11,514 nucleotides of DNA from Cytophagales bacterium (GTDB taxonomy: Bacteria; Bacteroidota; Bacteroidia; Cytophagales; 172606-1). The notes beneath the pieces were generated by a model. The model was not told the origin of the DNA and did no database searches. It saw only the letters and a program-made list of their open reading frames with translations. A program made the translations under genes and the position numbers. The DNA lies in the NCBI GenBank assembly GCA_025455595.1, contig JALOMD010000101.1, positions 1-11,514 of the forward strand, given 5' to 3'. Every line of letters starts with the position of its first letter. Position 1 is the first letter of the stretch. Shown here one piece after another: positions 1-6,277 of the stretch.

Positions 1-515
1 TGGACCGCTTCATCGCCGACATCCTCGACTACTCCCGTAACGCACGCTTCGAAGCCAAGCGGGAAATCGTGGATTTGGAGGAAGAGGTGGACGAAACAGT
101 GCGGCAGTACGGTTTCCTGGAAGGGGCTGCGGAGGTGGCTGTCACTACTTTGGTGGAGCAGTCCAAGGAGTTTCACACCGACCGCTACCGACTGCGGGTG
201 ATTCTGAACAATTTGGTTTCCAACGCCTACCGCTACCAAAATCCCACGCAGACACAAAAGTGGATTAACATCTCGTGCAAGGTGAGCAACGGCCACGCCG
301 TCATCAAAGTGCGCGACAACGGCTTGGGCATTTCCGCAGAAGACCGTCCGCGTATTTTCGACATGTTCTACCGAGCCAGCAATTCGCTGTCCGGTTCGGG
401 GCTGGGCCTGTACATCGCCAAGGAGTCGGCGGCCAAGATCGGCGGCACCATCCGCGTCGTTTCCGAGGAGAACCGCTTCACCGAGTTCACCGTCGAAATT
501 CCCAACCAAGCCTAA
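1..515 (+). CDS. Sensor histidine kinase, C-terminal part (5' end outside the window)
   Basis: Reading frame 3 is open from the first base to a TAA at 513-515, giving 170 visible residues. The first ~22 residues (DRFIADILDYSRNAR...) match the second helix of a HisKA dimerisation domain, so the phosphorylated histidine lies just outside the window. The HATPase_c domain follows with all its boxes: N box (NNLVSNAYRY, starting near position 208), G1 box (VRDNGLGI, near 308), F box (IFDMFYRAS, near 355) and G2 box (GSGLGLYIAKE, near 395). The protein therefore should bind ATP and autophosphorylate, passing phosphate to a response regulator not visible here. The GTG at 69 is only an internal valine, because HisKA-like sequence continues upstream of it. 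The DILDYSRN and MFYRAS wording is typical of PAS-type hybrid or sensor kinases in Bacteroidota, by recollection. The signal sensed cannot be told. Confidence 0.93.
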   Translation, partial: DRFIADILDYSRNARFEAKREIVDLEEEVDETVRQYGFLEGAAEVAVTTLVEQSKEFHTDRYRLRVILNNLVSNAYRYQNPTQTQKWINISCKVSNGHAVIKVRDNGLGISAEDRPRIFDMFYRASNSLSGSGLGLYIAKESAAKIGGTIRVVSEENRFTEFTVEIPNQA

Positions 516-517
516 GC

Positions 518-554
518 ACAGGCGTTTTAGGCAAAAATTGCCCAAAACGCCTGT
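518..554. repeat. Family palindrome (CGTTTTGGGCAA type), probable terminator of the kinase gene
   Basis: The arms starting acaggcgtttt and ending aaaacgcctgt pair over about 16 bp around an A/T loop, with one mismatch. It begins 3 bases after the kinase stop codon. The same half-site recurs across the window. It could end transcription from either side, but there is no clean trailing T-run, so that role is inference. Confidence 0.7.
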
Positions 555-563
555 TGTAACTAC

Positions 564-711
564 TGTTTGAAAAACATTGTTTTGTCGCATCAAAACCCAA
601 TCACCGAGGCCTGTGGCACACAGGCCGTTGCAGACCCACGCTACAGGCCTGTGTGCCACAGGACCGGACAGTGCTAACCAAAGCATCCGTCAGAATAATG
701 TTTTTCGACCA
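564..711 (+). mobile_element. MITE-like repeat element, copy 1 (148 bp)
   Basis: The sequence shares two long near-identical blocks with 11355-11514: the left end to about 627, and 681-711. Its ends are imperfect terminal inverted repeats: left TGTTTGAAAAACATTGTT, right in reverse complement TGGTCGAAAAACATTATT, with weaker pairing continuing inward to about 25 bp. An 11-bp direct repeat, actactgtttg, is found at 559-569 and again at 711-721; its first 5 bases could be a target-site duplication. The centre is a hairpin, with left arm 601-627 and right-arm remainder 646-662, around a 17-nt loop at 628-644. Relative to copy 2 it lacks about 12 bp at the outer end of the right arm. It has no coding capacity, so movement would need a transposase acting in trans. 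Confidence 0.7.
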
Positions 712-821
712 CTACTGTTTGCAAAACACTAAAAAGCCGGACGAACAGAAGCCAAGAACTCCCCTCCTTATTTTCAAGCCATTGATCATTCGGCGTTACG
801 CATTTATCATCTAAAATCGGT

Positions 822-870
822 ATAAGAACAAAACCCCCTGACGAGCCTCGTCAGGGGGTTTTGTTCTTAT
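822..870 (-). terminator. Strong Rho-independent terminator for the STAS/SEC14-like gene
   Basis: A perfect 24-bp inverted repeat (822-845 with 847-870) has the GC-rich core ccccctgacgag. On the minus strand this core is followed by a T-rich stretch. It lies 17 bases past the stop codon of the minus-strand gene at 887-1318. The symmetric A/T tails could let it work in both directions. Confidence 0.85.
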
Positions 871-886
871 TCTTGGGCTTGGGCAG

Positions 887-1318
887 TCACACGGACTGCG
901 CGTGCCCGGCCTTTTCCGCCAGCCATTGCCGGGCGACGGCCTCGTCCTTGAAGTGCTGGAACACCAATTCGCCGACCTGCTCGGTGAGTACGCGCTTCGC
1001 CGAAAGTTCCGTGAAGAAATTCTCGGAATGGATATGGGCAAAATGCCGCAGCCCGGCGTTGGCCATTTGCGGAATCCACACCGATTGCAGCCAGTCGTTG
1101 ATGGGCGGCCACGGGCCGGTTTGCAGGCGGTTGTCGTTCAGCAAGTTGGGACATTGGGTCTGCCGAATCAAACTGACCATAGCCAAGCAGGCTTGCTTGG
1201 CGGCTTCTATGTCGTTCACGAAACCCATCCATTGGCAATGAATCAGGTTTTCGTCGGCGTTATGATAGGCGTGGAAGAACTCTTCGCCCTTGGGGTTGGA
1301 TACAGTGGAATATTCCAT
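887..1318 (-). CDS. STAS/SEC14 (SpoIIAA-like) domain protein, 143 aa
   Basis: The ATG at 1318 reads MEYSTVSNPKGEE and the TGA is at 887-889. The overall pattern matches, from memory, a family of single-domain Bacteroidota proteins annotated as STAS/SEC14 or SpoIIAA-like: an N-terminal strand ending in IHCQWMGFV (~26-34), a helix containing KQACLAMVSLI, the short LLNDNRLQTG segment (~59-68), then WLQSVWIPQMANAGLRHFAHI and a C-terminal FKDEAVARQWL helix. The length fits the family. No signal peptide or membrane segment is present, so it is probably cytosolic. Proteins of this fold can bind hydrophobic ligands or protein partners, but the role of this subgroup is unknown. It stands alone, ending at the terminator 822-870. 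The family call is made from pattern, not alignment. Confidence 0.7.
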   Translation of the reverse strand: MEYSTVSNPKGEEFFHAYHNADENLIHCQWMGFVNDIEAAKQACLAMVSLIRQTQCPNLLNDNRLQTGPWPPINDWLQSVWIPQMANAGLRHFAHIHSENFFTELSAKRVLTEQVGELVFQHFKDEAVARQWLAEKAGHAQSV

Positions 1319-1868
1319 GGAAATAGGAGGTTATGGTACGTCCGTAAATATTCTTGCCGAAAAAAACGTAAGCCTGTACCAGCGGACTTTTCGGGTGGCA
1401 ACTTGTAATGTGTGCACCTGCCCCCATTTTTGTAATCTACTGACCAACGGCGTTTTAGGCGATTTTCAATGAAAACGCCTTGCTGCGTCAACTGGCAAAG
1501 CGGCAGTCTGGACACGAAGGTTGTCTCTTTTCGTCAATGATAATGAAAGGTTTGTCGAACCAAAGGTGCGTTTCGTTGTGTTTTCCGACATGCGTCCGCG
1601 AAAAGCCACCGAAATTTCGGCCCAGCGGCATGATGTAAGAAACAGGTCGCTTTTGTTCGTAACCCTGCCTTCAGACGGACGGGTACTTTTCTGCCTTGCA
1701 CCGCTTGGCGTTCACGGGCAAAATCACAACCTTTACCAATCGGAACCTGACGTTCTTGCAAAAGAAATGTCTGCGGCGTTTTAAGCAAAAAACGCCCAAA
1801 ACGCATTCCGAATTCATCATTCTGAATCCTAAATTGAATTCGTACTTCGTAAATCGTACTTCAAAATC
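1319..1868. other. 550-bp gap without a convincing gene; two degenerate family palindromes
   Basis: Short open frames here (for example 1521-1784 on + and 1534-1806 on -) overlap one another, lack recognisable domains and run through repeat sequence, so they are not called. Degenerate palindromes lie at 1449-1479 (ggcgttttagg...aaaacgcc) and 1776-1804 (gcgttttaagc...gcccaaaacgc). A short direct duplication of cgtactt at 1841-1864 immediately precedes the murQ start. The promoters of both flanking, divergently transcribed genes should lie here, but no TTTG / TAnnTTTG pair with proper spacing was found. Confidence 0.6.
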
Positions 1869-2675
1869 ATGCTCACAACCGAATCCGCCTCCCATTACGA
1901 CAATTTGGAAAAAATGTCCGTCGGCGAACTGCTGGCCGGCATCAACCGCGAAGACAAGACCGTTCCGCTCGCCGTTGAAAAAGCCCTGCCGCAAATCGAG
2001 CGGCTCGTGGAAACCATTGCCGAGCGGATGCGGGCGGGCGGGCGGCTGTTCTACATCGGAGCAGGCACCAGCGGGCGGCTCGGCATCCTGGACGCGTCGG
2101 AGTGCCCGCCCACTTACGGTGTGCCGCCCGGCTTGGTAGTCGGCCTGATTGCGGGCGGCGATAAGGCTATTCGCACCTCGGTGGAACACGCCGAAGACGA
2201 CCCCGAACAGGCTTGGAAAGATTTGCAGCAGCACGATATCAACGACAAAGACACGCTGGTGGGCATTGCCGCATCGGGCCGCACGCCCTACGTGACTGGC
2301 GGCTTGCAAACCGCCCGCGCACACGGCTTGGTCACCGGCTGTGTGGTGTGCAACACGGGCAGCCCCGTGGCCGCCCAAGCCGACTACCCGGTGGAGGTGG
2401 TGGTAGGCCCGGAATTTGTTACCGGTAGCACGCGCATGAAGTCAGGCACCGCCCAAAAACTGGTGCTGAACATGATCACCACCACGGTGATGATTCGGCT
2501 GGGCCGCGTGAAGGGAAACAAGATGGTGGACATGCAATTGAGCAACGAGAAACTCGTGAACCGGGGTGTCCGCATGGTGATGGACGAGCTGAAAATCTCC
2601 GAGACTGAAGCCGCCGCCCTGCTGCAACAACACGGCAGCGTGCGGGCGGCGATTGAGAAGGTGAAAAACGGTTGA
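1869..2675 (+). CDS. murQ: N-acetylmuramic acid 6-phosphate etherase MurQ
   Basis: The 268-residue protein belongs to the MurQ family, which has a sugar isomerase (SIS) fold. MurQ cleaves the D-lactyl ether of MurNAc-6-phosphate to give GlcNAc-6-phosphate and D-lactate in cytoplasmic recycling of peptidoglycan sugars. The family signatures are clear: YIGAGTSGRLGILDASECPP at ~62-81 and GPEFVTGSTRMKSGTAQKL at ~180-198. E78 (in DASECPP) and E109 (in EHAEDD) sit 31 residues apart, as do the catalytic Glu83 and Glu114 of E. coli MurQ, so the enzyme should be active. It is about 30 residues shorter than the E. coli protein, mainly at the ends. The ATG at 1869 gives the expected N-terminus (TTESASHYDNLEKMSVGELL). 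No kinase, transporter or regulator of the pathway is adjacent. A 27-bp inverted repeat begins 8 bases after the stop. Confidence 0.96.
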   Translation: MLTTESASHYDNLEKMSVGELLAGINREDKTVPLAVEKALPQIERLVETIAERMRAGGRLFYIGAGTSGRLGILDASECPPTYGVPPGLVVGLIAGGDKAIRTSVEHAEDDPEQAWKDLQQHDINDKDTLVGIAASGRTPYVTGGLQTARAHGLVTGCVVCNTGSPVAAQADYPVEVVVGPEFVTGSTRMKSGTAQKLVLNMITTTVMIRLGRVKGNKMVDMQLSNEKLVNRGVRMVMDELKISETEAAALLQQHGSVRAAIEKVKNG

Positions 2676-2682
2676 ATAGCCG

Positions 2683-2898
2683 TGAGTAGTTGGCCATTAG
2701 TAGTTAGCCCTTGGCAAAACAACACGACAGGCTTGCTTTCAACAACTTGCAAGGCGTTTTCAGCAAATGATAGACGAAACTAAGTGCGCGTCCACGAATA
2801 ATTTTATCTATTTCTTGCTCAAAATATCTAATAATAATTTGATAATCAGCGTTTTGCGTTTATTAACTAAAGGCTAACTACTAATGGCCAACTACTCA
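2683..2898. repeat. Perfect 27-bp inverted repeat enclosing 162 bp of AT-rich DNA
   Basis: The 27 bases at 2683-2709 are exactly the reverse complement of 2872-2898; the match covers gagtagttggcc and continues through attagtagttagcc. The interior (2710-2871) has no gene. It holds two half-copies of the palindrome family (around 2753 and 2850) and an AT-rich stretch from about 2800. The arms resemble the 7-bp-like tracts found at other gene ends. This could be a small inverted-repeat element, or a tract duplicated in inverse orientation. Confidence 0.8.
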
Positions 2899-2920
2899 TT
2901 GTCATATTGTTTTATTATTA

Positions 2921-2949
2921 GCGTTTTGGGCAGTTTTTGCTTGAAACGC
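2921..2949. repeat. Family palindrome upstream of the 188-aa gene
   Basis: The arms gcgttttgggca and ttgcttgaaacgc pair imperfectly around a T-rich loop. A tract reading actgaccactgacgactt (2951-2968) separates it from the ATG at 2974. Confidence 0.6.
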
Positions 2950-2973
2950 AACTGACCACTGACGACTTATCAC

Positions 2974-3540
2974 ATGCATGACATTGAGCCGTTTTACAAC
3001 TGGGAGACTTACTACTCGGCGGCTGAGGACGAACGCAGTCCGTTCTACGGCCGCGAATACAATTTCAACGAGTATGAGCACGATGTCTATGGGTATTACA
3101 TCCATCCGCTGTGGGACGAGTTCGGCTCCGAGACGCTATACTGCAAAATCCTATACACCGACTACGACCGGCGGTTTACGGTCATTGAGATGTTCGGTGA
3201 GTGGAACGACACGCTGCACAACGACATCATGCACTTCAAGCGGCAGGTGATTGACCACCTCGTGAACGAAGGCATTAACAAATACATTCTCATCGGCGAG
3301 AACCTGCTGAACTTTCACGGCTCGGACGACGAGTACTACGCCGAGTGGTTTGAGGAAGTGGAAGACGGCTGGATTGCCGCCGTAAGTTTCCGCGATTTCG
3401 TGGAGGCGGAATGGAAAAAATTCCATCTCGACTACTACATCAATTTCGGCGGCACGCTACAAATTGACAACTGGCGCACTTTTCTGCCGTTGCGATTCTT
3501 TGAACTGGTAAACAGCCTGATTGTGAGAAGACTGCAATAG
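2974..3540 (+). CDS. Uncharacterised acidic, aromatic-rich protein, 188 aa
   Basis: The ATG at 2974 opens an uninterrupted frame to the TAG at 3538-3540. The protein begins MHDIEPFYNWETYYSAAEDE. It is rich in Tyr, Trp and Phe (seven tryptophans) and strongly acidic, with stretches such as GSDDEYYAEWFEEVEDGW at ~115-132. There is no signal peptide, no obvious membrane segment and no cysteine-based metal site; the only cysteine is near residue 57. A regular strand/helix pattern (ETLYCKILYTDYDRRFTVIEMF, INKYILIGENLLNF) suggests a compact alpha/beta fold. I do not recognise a characterised family, though its sound composition and length suggest a real lineage-conserved protein. It follows murQ on the same strand, but the 298-bp repeat-filled gap argues against a shared operon. 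Confidence 0.85.
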   Translation: MHDIEPFYNWETYYSAAEDERSPFYGREYNFNEYEHDVYGYYIHPLWDEFGSETLYCKILYTDYDRRFTVIEMFGEWNDTLHNDIMHFKRQVIDHLVNEGINKYILIGENLLNFHGSDDEYYAEWFEEVEDGWIAAVSFRDFVEAEWKKFHLDYYINFGGTLQIDNWRTFLPLRFFELVNSLIVRRLQ

Positions 3541-3604
3541 TTTTCGGTTTGCCGTTTACGGTTTTCAGTTTATCGTTTTGGATAATCCTGACCTGTCGGG
3601 ACGC

Positions 3605-3766
3605 AAGCCCCGTAGGGGCGACCCGTCTGTAGAAAACACAAAACAGTTATAACGAAAAGCTCCGTAGGAGCGGCCTGATTGACAACACAACGTCAGGGTC
3701 GCTCCTACGGAGCTTTTTTCTGTGATTTTTCTGTATTTCTACAGACGGGTCGCCCCTACGGGGCTT
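3605..3766. repeat. Nested double palindrome (162 bp): 31-bp outer arms and 18-bp inner arms
   Basis: Outer arms 3605-3635 and 3736-3766 are perfect reverse complements (core cgtaggggcgacccgtctgt). Inner arms 3655-3672 and 3700-3717 are also perfect (aaaagctccgtaggagcg), and cctga/tcagg pairs again inside them. Each arm is itself a short palindrome (gccccgtaggggc; gctccgtaggagc), and inner and outer arms resemble each other, so all seem to be one repeat family. It lies between the ends of two converging genes (2974-3540 on +, 3868-4431 on -). The inner right arm followed by ttttttc could terminate transcription from the left. Confidence 0.85.
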
Positions 3767-3775
3767 TCACAACAG

Positions 3776-3803
3776 GCGTTTTGGGCAAAAAATGCTCAAA
3801 ACG
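3776..3803. repeat. Family palindrome downstream of the SprT-like gene
   Basis: The arms gcgttttgggca and tgctcaaaacg pair around an A-rich loop. It directly follows the nested palindrome and lies 65 bases beyond the SprT-like stop codon. Confidence 0.6.
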
Positions 3804-3867
3804 ACCAGTCGGAGGTTTGCCGAATTGTACTATTCCGAAGTGAAAGTCTGTCATTTTTTATACTATT

Positions 3868-4431
3868 CTAAGCGTGCGTGAAGCTTTTTACCTCTTCGCA
3901 CAGCACACGGGTGCGGCGCGTTTCGCCCTTGCGGAACGCGCGTCCGTTCAGGGAAAACAACTCGCCTTCCGGCAGGTTAGCCAGCAGCACTTTGTCGGTC
4001 TGGGTGTCGAACTGGTGCAGGGCTTGGAACAGTTCCGGGTCTGAGCACGACGAGGCTTTGGCATCTTGCAGGTATTTTTTCAATGCAGCCAGTACGTTCT
4101 CCGGAAACACGTCCGTATTCAGCACAGGGCGGGCCAATTCGCGGAAATAAGCCTTCCATTCTTGGCCGTGCGGCTGGATGTGGTTGTTGTGCCGCTGGAA
4201 AGCCACCAAATGCGCCACTTCGTGCAGGTAAGTCACCAAAAACGCGTACGGATTCATGTCGCCGTTCACGGTGATTTTGTGGCGGTTGTTCGCAAAGCGG
4301 TAGTCGCCAAACTTGGACGCACGCGACTTGGTGATGCGGAAGTCGAAGGCGTAGTATTGCCACAGCCGGTGGGCGTAGGCAACGGCAGGTTCTGGAAAAT
4401 ATTTTTTGAAAGTGGAAAGCGTGTCGCGCAT
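3868..4431 (-). CDS. SprT-like zinc metallopeptidase-fold protein, 187 aa
   Basis: The SprT-like domain spans most of the protein. A segment RITKSRASKFGDYR (~23-36) precedes ITVNGDMNPYAFLVTYLHEV, and the HEVAH zinc-binding motif is at residues 70-74 with a third ligand in HGQEW at ~88. This matches the HExxH...H arrangement of SprT/Spartan-type proteins. The C-terminal third (LNGRAFRKGETRRTR at ~161-175) resembles the tail of Bacteroidota homologues and has no CxxC zinc ribbon. The frame extends upstream to a GTG at 4464 and an ATG at 4449. The ATG at 4431 (MRDTLSTFKKYFPEPAV) was chosen because it gives an N-terminus like that of remembered homologues. Substrate unknown; Spartan relatives cleave DNA-protein crosslinks, but that role is not established for bacterial SprT-like proteins. 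Confidence 0.85.
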   Translation of the reverse strand: MRDTLSTFKKYFPEPAVAYAHRLWQYYAFDFRITKSRASKFGDYRFANNRHKITVNGDMNPYAFLVTYLHEVAHLVAFQRHNNHIQPHGQEWKAYFRELARPVLNTDVFPENVLAALKKYLQDAKASSCSDPELFQALHQFDTQTDKVLLANLPEGELFSLNGRAFRKGETRRTRVLCEEVKSFTHA

Positions 4432-4635
4432 AGCATGGAATCGAACCATCCGGTGATTTTGCACAGATTGGTTTATGTGCTGTTTATCAGGCGGTTAGTT
4501 AATTCTTACGAAAAGAACAGTATTTTGATTGTTACTTTTTTAGAAAAAATTTGCATAAAAACTTGTTTGTCTCACGAATCTGGCTTTGTTTAGCAACCAC
4601 AAGTGACCCGTTTTCACCCTAACCCAAACAAGTAC
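4432..4635. promoter_or_regulatory. Divergent AT-rich intergenic region
   Basis: About 200 bases separate the minus-strand SprT-like gene from the plus-strand small membrane protein gene; the stretch from 4495 to 4565 is AT-rich. Promoters for both genes probably lie here. No Bacteroidota-type TTTG / TAnnTTTG pair with canonical spacing could be assigned, and no Shine-Dalgarno site is seen. Confidence 0.35.
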
Positions 4636-4866
4636 ATGAAAAAACAATTCCTTCAAACCGTGCGGCTGTTTTCAGTAGCCGCGTTTCTGCTGGTGGCTAT
4701 TCCGGCCTCGTCACAAGAACGTCGGATAACGGGCATACAGCCGCCTCCTCCGCCCCCGCCTCCCACCACCCAAAGCATCAGCCTCGTTGACGCTGCCTTG
4801 CTGGTAGCTTCGTCGTTGTTGCTGGTGCCGGGCACGGTTTACCTGTTGTTGCAAGACAACAAGTGA
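4636..4866 (+). CDS. Small exported or membrane protein with polyproline linker, 76 aa
   Basis: The ATG at 4636 gives MKKQFLQTVRLFSVAAFLLV, a textbook signal peptide: charged n-region, hydrophobic core ~11-22 and a plausible cleavage after PASSQ near residue 27. A short basic stretch (ERRITGIQ) is followed by eight consecutive prolines (36-43, mixed codons), then TTQSIS and a hydrophobic segment of ~22 residues (~50-72), ending in QDNK at the TGA. The GTG at 4603 would only add 11 residues ahead of the signal peptide and is less likely. The layout (signal peptide, Pro-rich spacer, C-terminal hydrophobic helix, short polar tail) resembles small Bacteroidota surface-sorting substrates, but no sorting motif can be assigned. 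Function unknown. No partner gene is adjacent. Confidence 0.75.
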   Translation: MKKQFLQTVRLFSVAAFLLVAIPASSQERRITGIQPPPPPPPPTTQSISLVDAALLVASSLLLVPGTVYLLLQDNK

Positions 4867-5066
4867 TAAGTACAAAGTCGTTAGTGGTCAGTGGTCAGCC
4901 AGAATCAAAATACAACTAACTGAAAACCAGACACTTGTCACGGTTTTTGCGCGTTAGAAATAATGCAAACTGATTTCTGTCAGGCACTTAAGTCACGGGC
5001 AGTAAGCCGATGGGTGCAGACAGTTTTACCTGTTTTTTGCCTAAAACGCTTATCGGCTTGATGAAA

Positions 5067-5089
5067 GTCAGGCAGTGCAACTGCCTGAC
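5067..5089. terminator. 10-bp stem hairpin with 3-nt loop
   Basis: The arms gtcaggcagt and actgcctgac are perfect complements. No T-run follows on either strand, so it may be a REP-like hairpin rather than a working terminator. Confidence 0.4.
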
Positions 5090-5150
5090 GAATGACCGGC
5101 GACTTGCAACTAAAAGTCGTGAGAAATTTTACGAAGTTTTATGCCGCGTA

Positions 5151-5177
5151 CGTTTTGGGCATTTTTCGCCCAAAACG
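5151..5177. repeat. Perfect copy of the family palindrome
   Basis: The arms cgttttgggc and gcccaaaacg are exact complements around atttttc. It lies 41 bases beyond the stop codon of the minus-strand anti-sigma gene and may end its transcript. Confidence 0.7.
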
Positions 5178-5217
5178 CACGTGTTCACTTTCGACTCTCC
5201 ACTTCCCACTTACGACT

Positions 5218-6168
5218 TTACGTCTCCAGTTTCCCCAGCACATACACATCACTGGTAGGTACAGGGCTACCCTGTTCGTCTTCCATTGTGACGGCAAAGG
5301 CATGCGGCCGCATGTTGGGCATGGTTTTCATCACCAGCAGCGTTTCGTCTTGCTTGGGAGCGAACACGCCCGCATCCATTTTTTTGTCGCCCACAATGGC
5401 CCAGAGTTGGTACTTCTTTCCTTTGGGCAGCGGCGGCAGTTTGTTGGCGGCAATATACAAATGGCCGTTGACCGGATGCCAATATAACACCACCTCGGCC
5501 TGCATGTTTTGGCTTACGGGCCGCAGGCTCACAATGCGGTAGTCGGGGTTGCTCACCACAGAGGCCGTGTGCATGGCAACGTTCAGGCGTTGTTCCAAGT
5601 TGCGGGTGCGTTGGGCCAGCAGTTGCTGGCTGGCATTGGCCTCGACCAGTTGGGTTTCGGTCTGCCGCCAGCGTTGGTAAAAGTAAAGGTTTGCCAGAAT
5701 GCTAAGGCCCAGCAGTACGCAAGCCGCCGCCGTCCAGTAGTTCAACCGCCACCGCTTGCGTTCCGTCTCGGCCACATAAGGCCCGATTCCCGTGATTTCC
5801 CTGTCCGATTCCTCGTCGTCATAGACGTTCGGGTAGTCCGCATCGGCATCTTCGGGATAGTCGTAGCCAAACTCCCCGAAATCGTCTTCCGATTCGTTGT
5901 CACCTTTCTGCACGGCTACGAACGGGCTGCTGAGACGGTCGTCTTGCTCGGCCAACTCGTCGAGTTTCGACATTACTTTGCCTTTCAGCGACGGTGCAGG
6001 TGCTGTGGCGGCGTAGCTTTCCAATGCGGTTTGGATGGCCGCGATTTCTTCCCGAATGGCTGCGTGCTGAACGGCCAACCGCTCCACCTCAAGATTTTCC
6101 TCGGGTGTGGCCAAGCCGAGCACGTAGCTCTCCAGTATGCCGGACGATATGTATGCTTGTATGTCCAA
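5218..6168 (-). CDS. Membrane-anchored anti-sigma factor with RskA-like C-terminal domain, 316 aa
   Basis: The protein should hold the ECF sigma factor encoded upstream at the inner membrane. The N-terminal ~70 residues (DIQAYISSGILESYVLGLATPEE...) are the helical sigma-binding region seen in Bacteroidota anti-sigma factors; no HxxxCxxC zinc motif is present. A very acidic linker (~89-126, with EDDFGEFGYDYPEDADADYP) leads to one transmembrane helix (~144-164), a Gln/Leu-rich coiled coil (~168-198) and an RskA-type domain (~204-315, with YLYWHP-like VVLYWHPVNGHLYIA, PKGKKYQLWAIVGDKKMDAG and SDVYVLGKLE). The start is a TTG at 6168: residues upstream of it translate a repeated caacgac tract, and family N-termini begin MDIQ. 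The sigma gene is 1.3 kb upstream rather than adjacent, because a toxin-antitoxin module intervenes. Confidence 0.9.
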   Translation of the reverse strand: MDIQAYISSGILESYVLGLATPEENLEVERLAVQHAAIREEIAAIQTALESYAATAPAPSLKGKVMSKLDELAEQDDRLSSPFVAVQKGDNESEDDFGEFGYDYPEDADADYPNVYDDEESDREITGIGPYVAETERKRWRLNYWTAAACVLLGLSILANLYFYQRWRQTETQLVEANASQQLLAQRTRNLEQRLNVAMHTASVVSNPDYRIVSLRPVSQNMQAEVVLYWHPVNGHLYIAANKLPPLPKGKKYQLWAIVGDKKMDAGVFAPKQDETLLVMKTMPNMRPHAFAVTMEDEQGSPVPTSDVYVLGKLET

Positions 6169-6277
6169 AGGGAGTCGTTGGTCGTTGGTCTTTAGTCGTT
6201 GGTTTCTTGTTGGGTTTGTTAAGGAGAGCGGATGTGTCAATGCCGCAGCGTTTGTAGCAATTTTAGCCCAATTCGTT
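6169..6277. repeat. Heptamer-like tract and degenerate family palindrome upstream of the anti-sigma gene
   Basis: Positions 6173-6206 repeat gtcgttg/gtctttagtcgttgg units on the plus strand (caacgac on the coding strand). They abut the TTG start. At 6248-6275 gcgtttgtagc...gggc-like arms form a decayed copy of the family palindrome, next to the stop codon of the broken toxin gene. Confidence 0.5.

Larger units (their letters stand above)
4867..5217. other. 351-bp gap between converging genes; hairpins only
   Basis: No believable gene is present. Contents in order: a tract of agtcgtt/agtggtc-like units at 4875-4900; a half-copy of the family palindrome (ttttttgcctaaaacgc, 5033-5049); a hairpin with arms gtcaggcagt/actgcctgac at 5067-5089; a short cgact/agtcg stem at about 5100-5119; a perfect family palindrome at 5151-5177; and a second tract at 5195-5217 that runs up to the stop codon of the anti-sigma gene. 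Confidence 0.6.

Noticed and set aside
1521..1806. Overlapping open frames (87 and 90 aa) on both strands before murQ
   Set aside because: They run through a family palindrome (giving FGRFLLKTP-like translations), lack coding character and overlap each other.
518..3803. The repeated hairpins as a CRISPR array
   Set aside because: Copies are dispersed over kilobases with genes between them, have no uniform spacers and no cas genes are present.
5509..6195. 228-aa plus-strand open frame opposite the anti-sigma gene
   Set aside because: Shadow of the anti-sigma factor, whose domains and membrane helix are clear on the minus strand.
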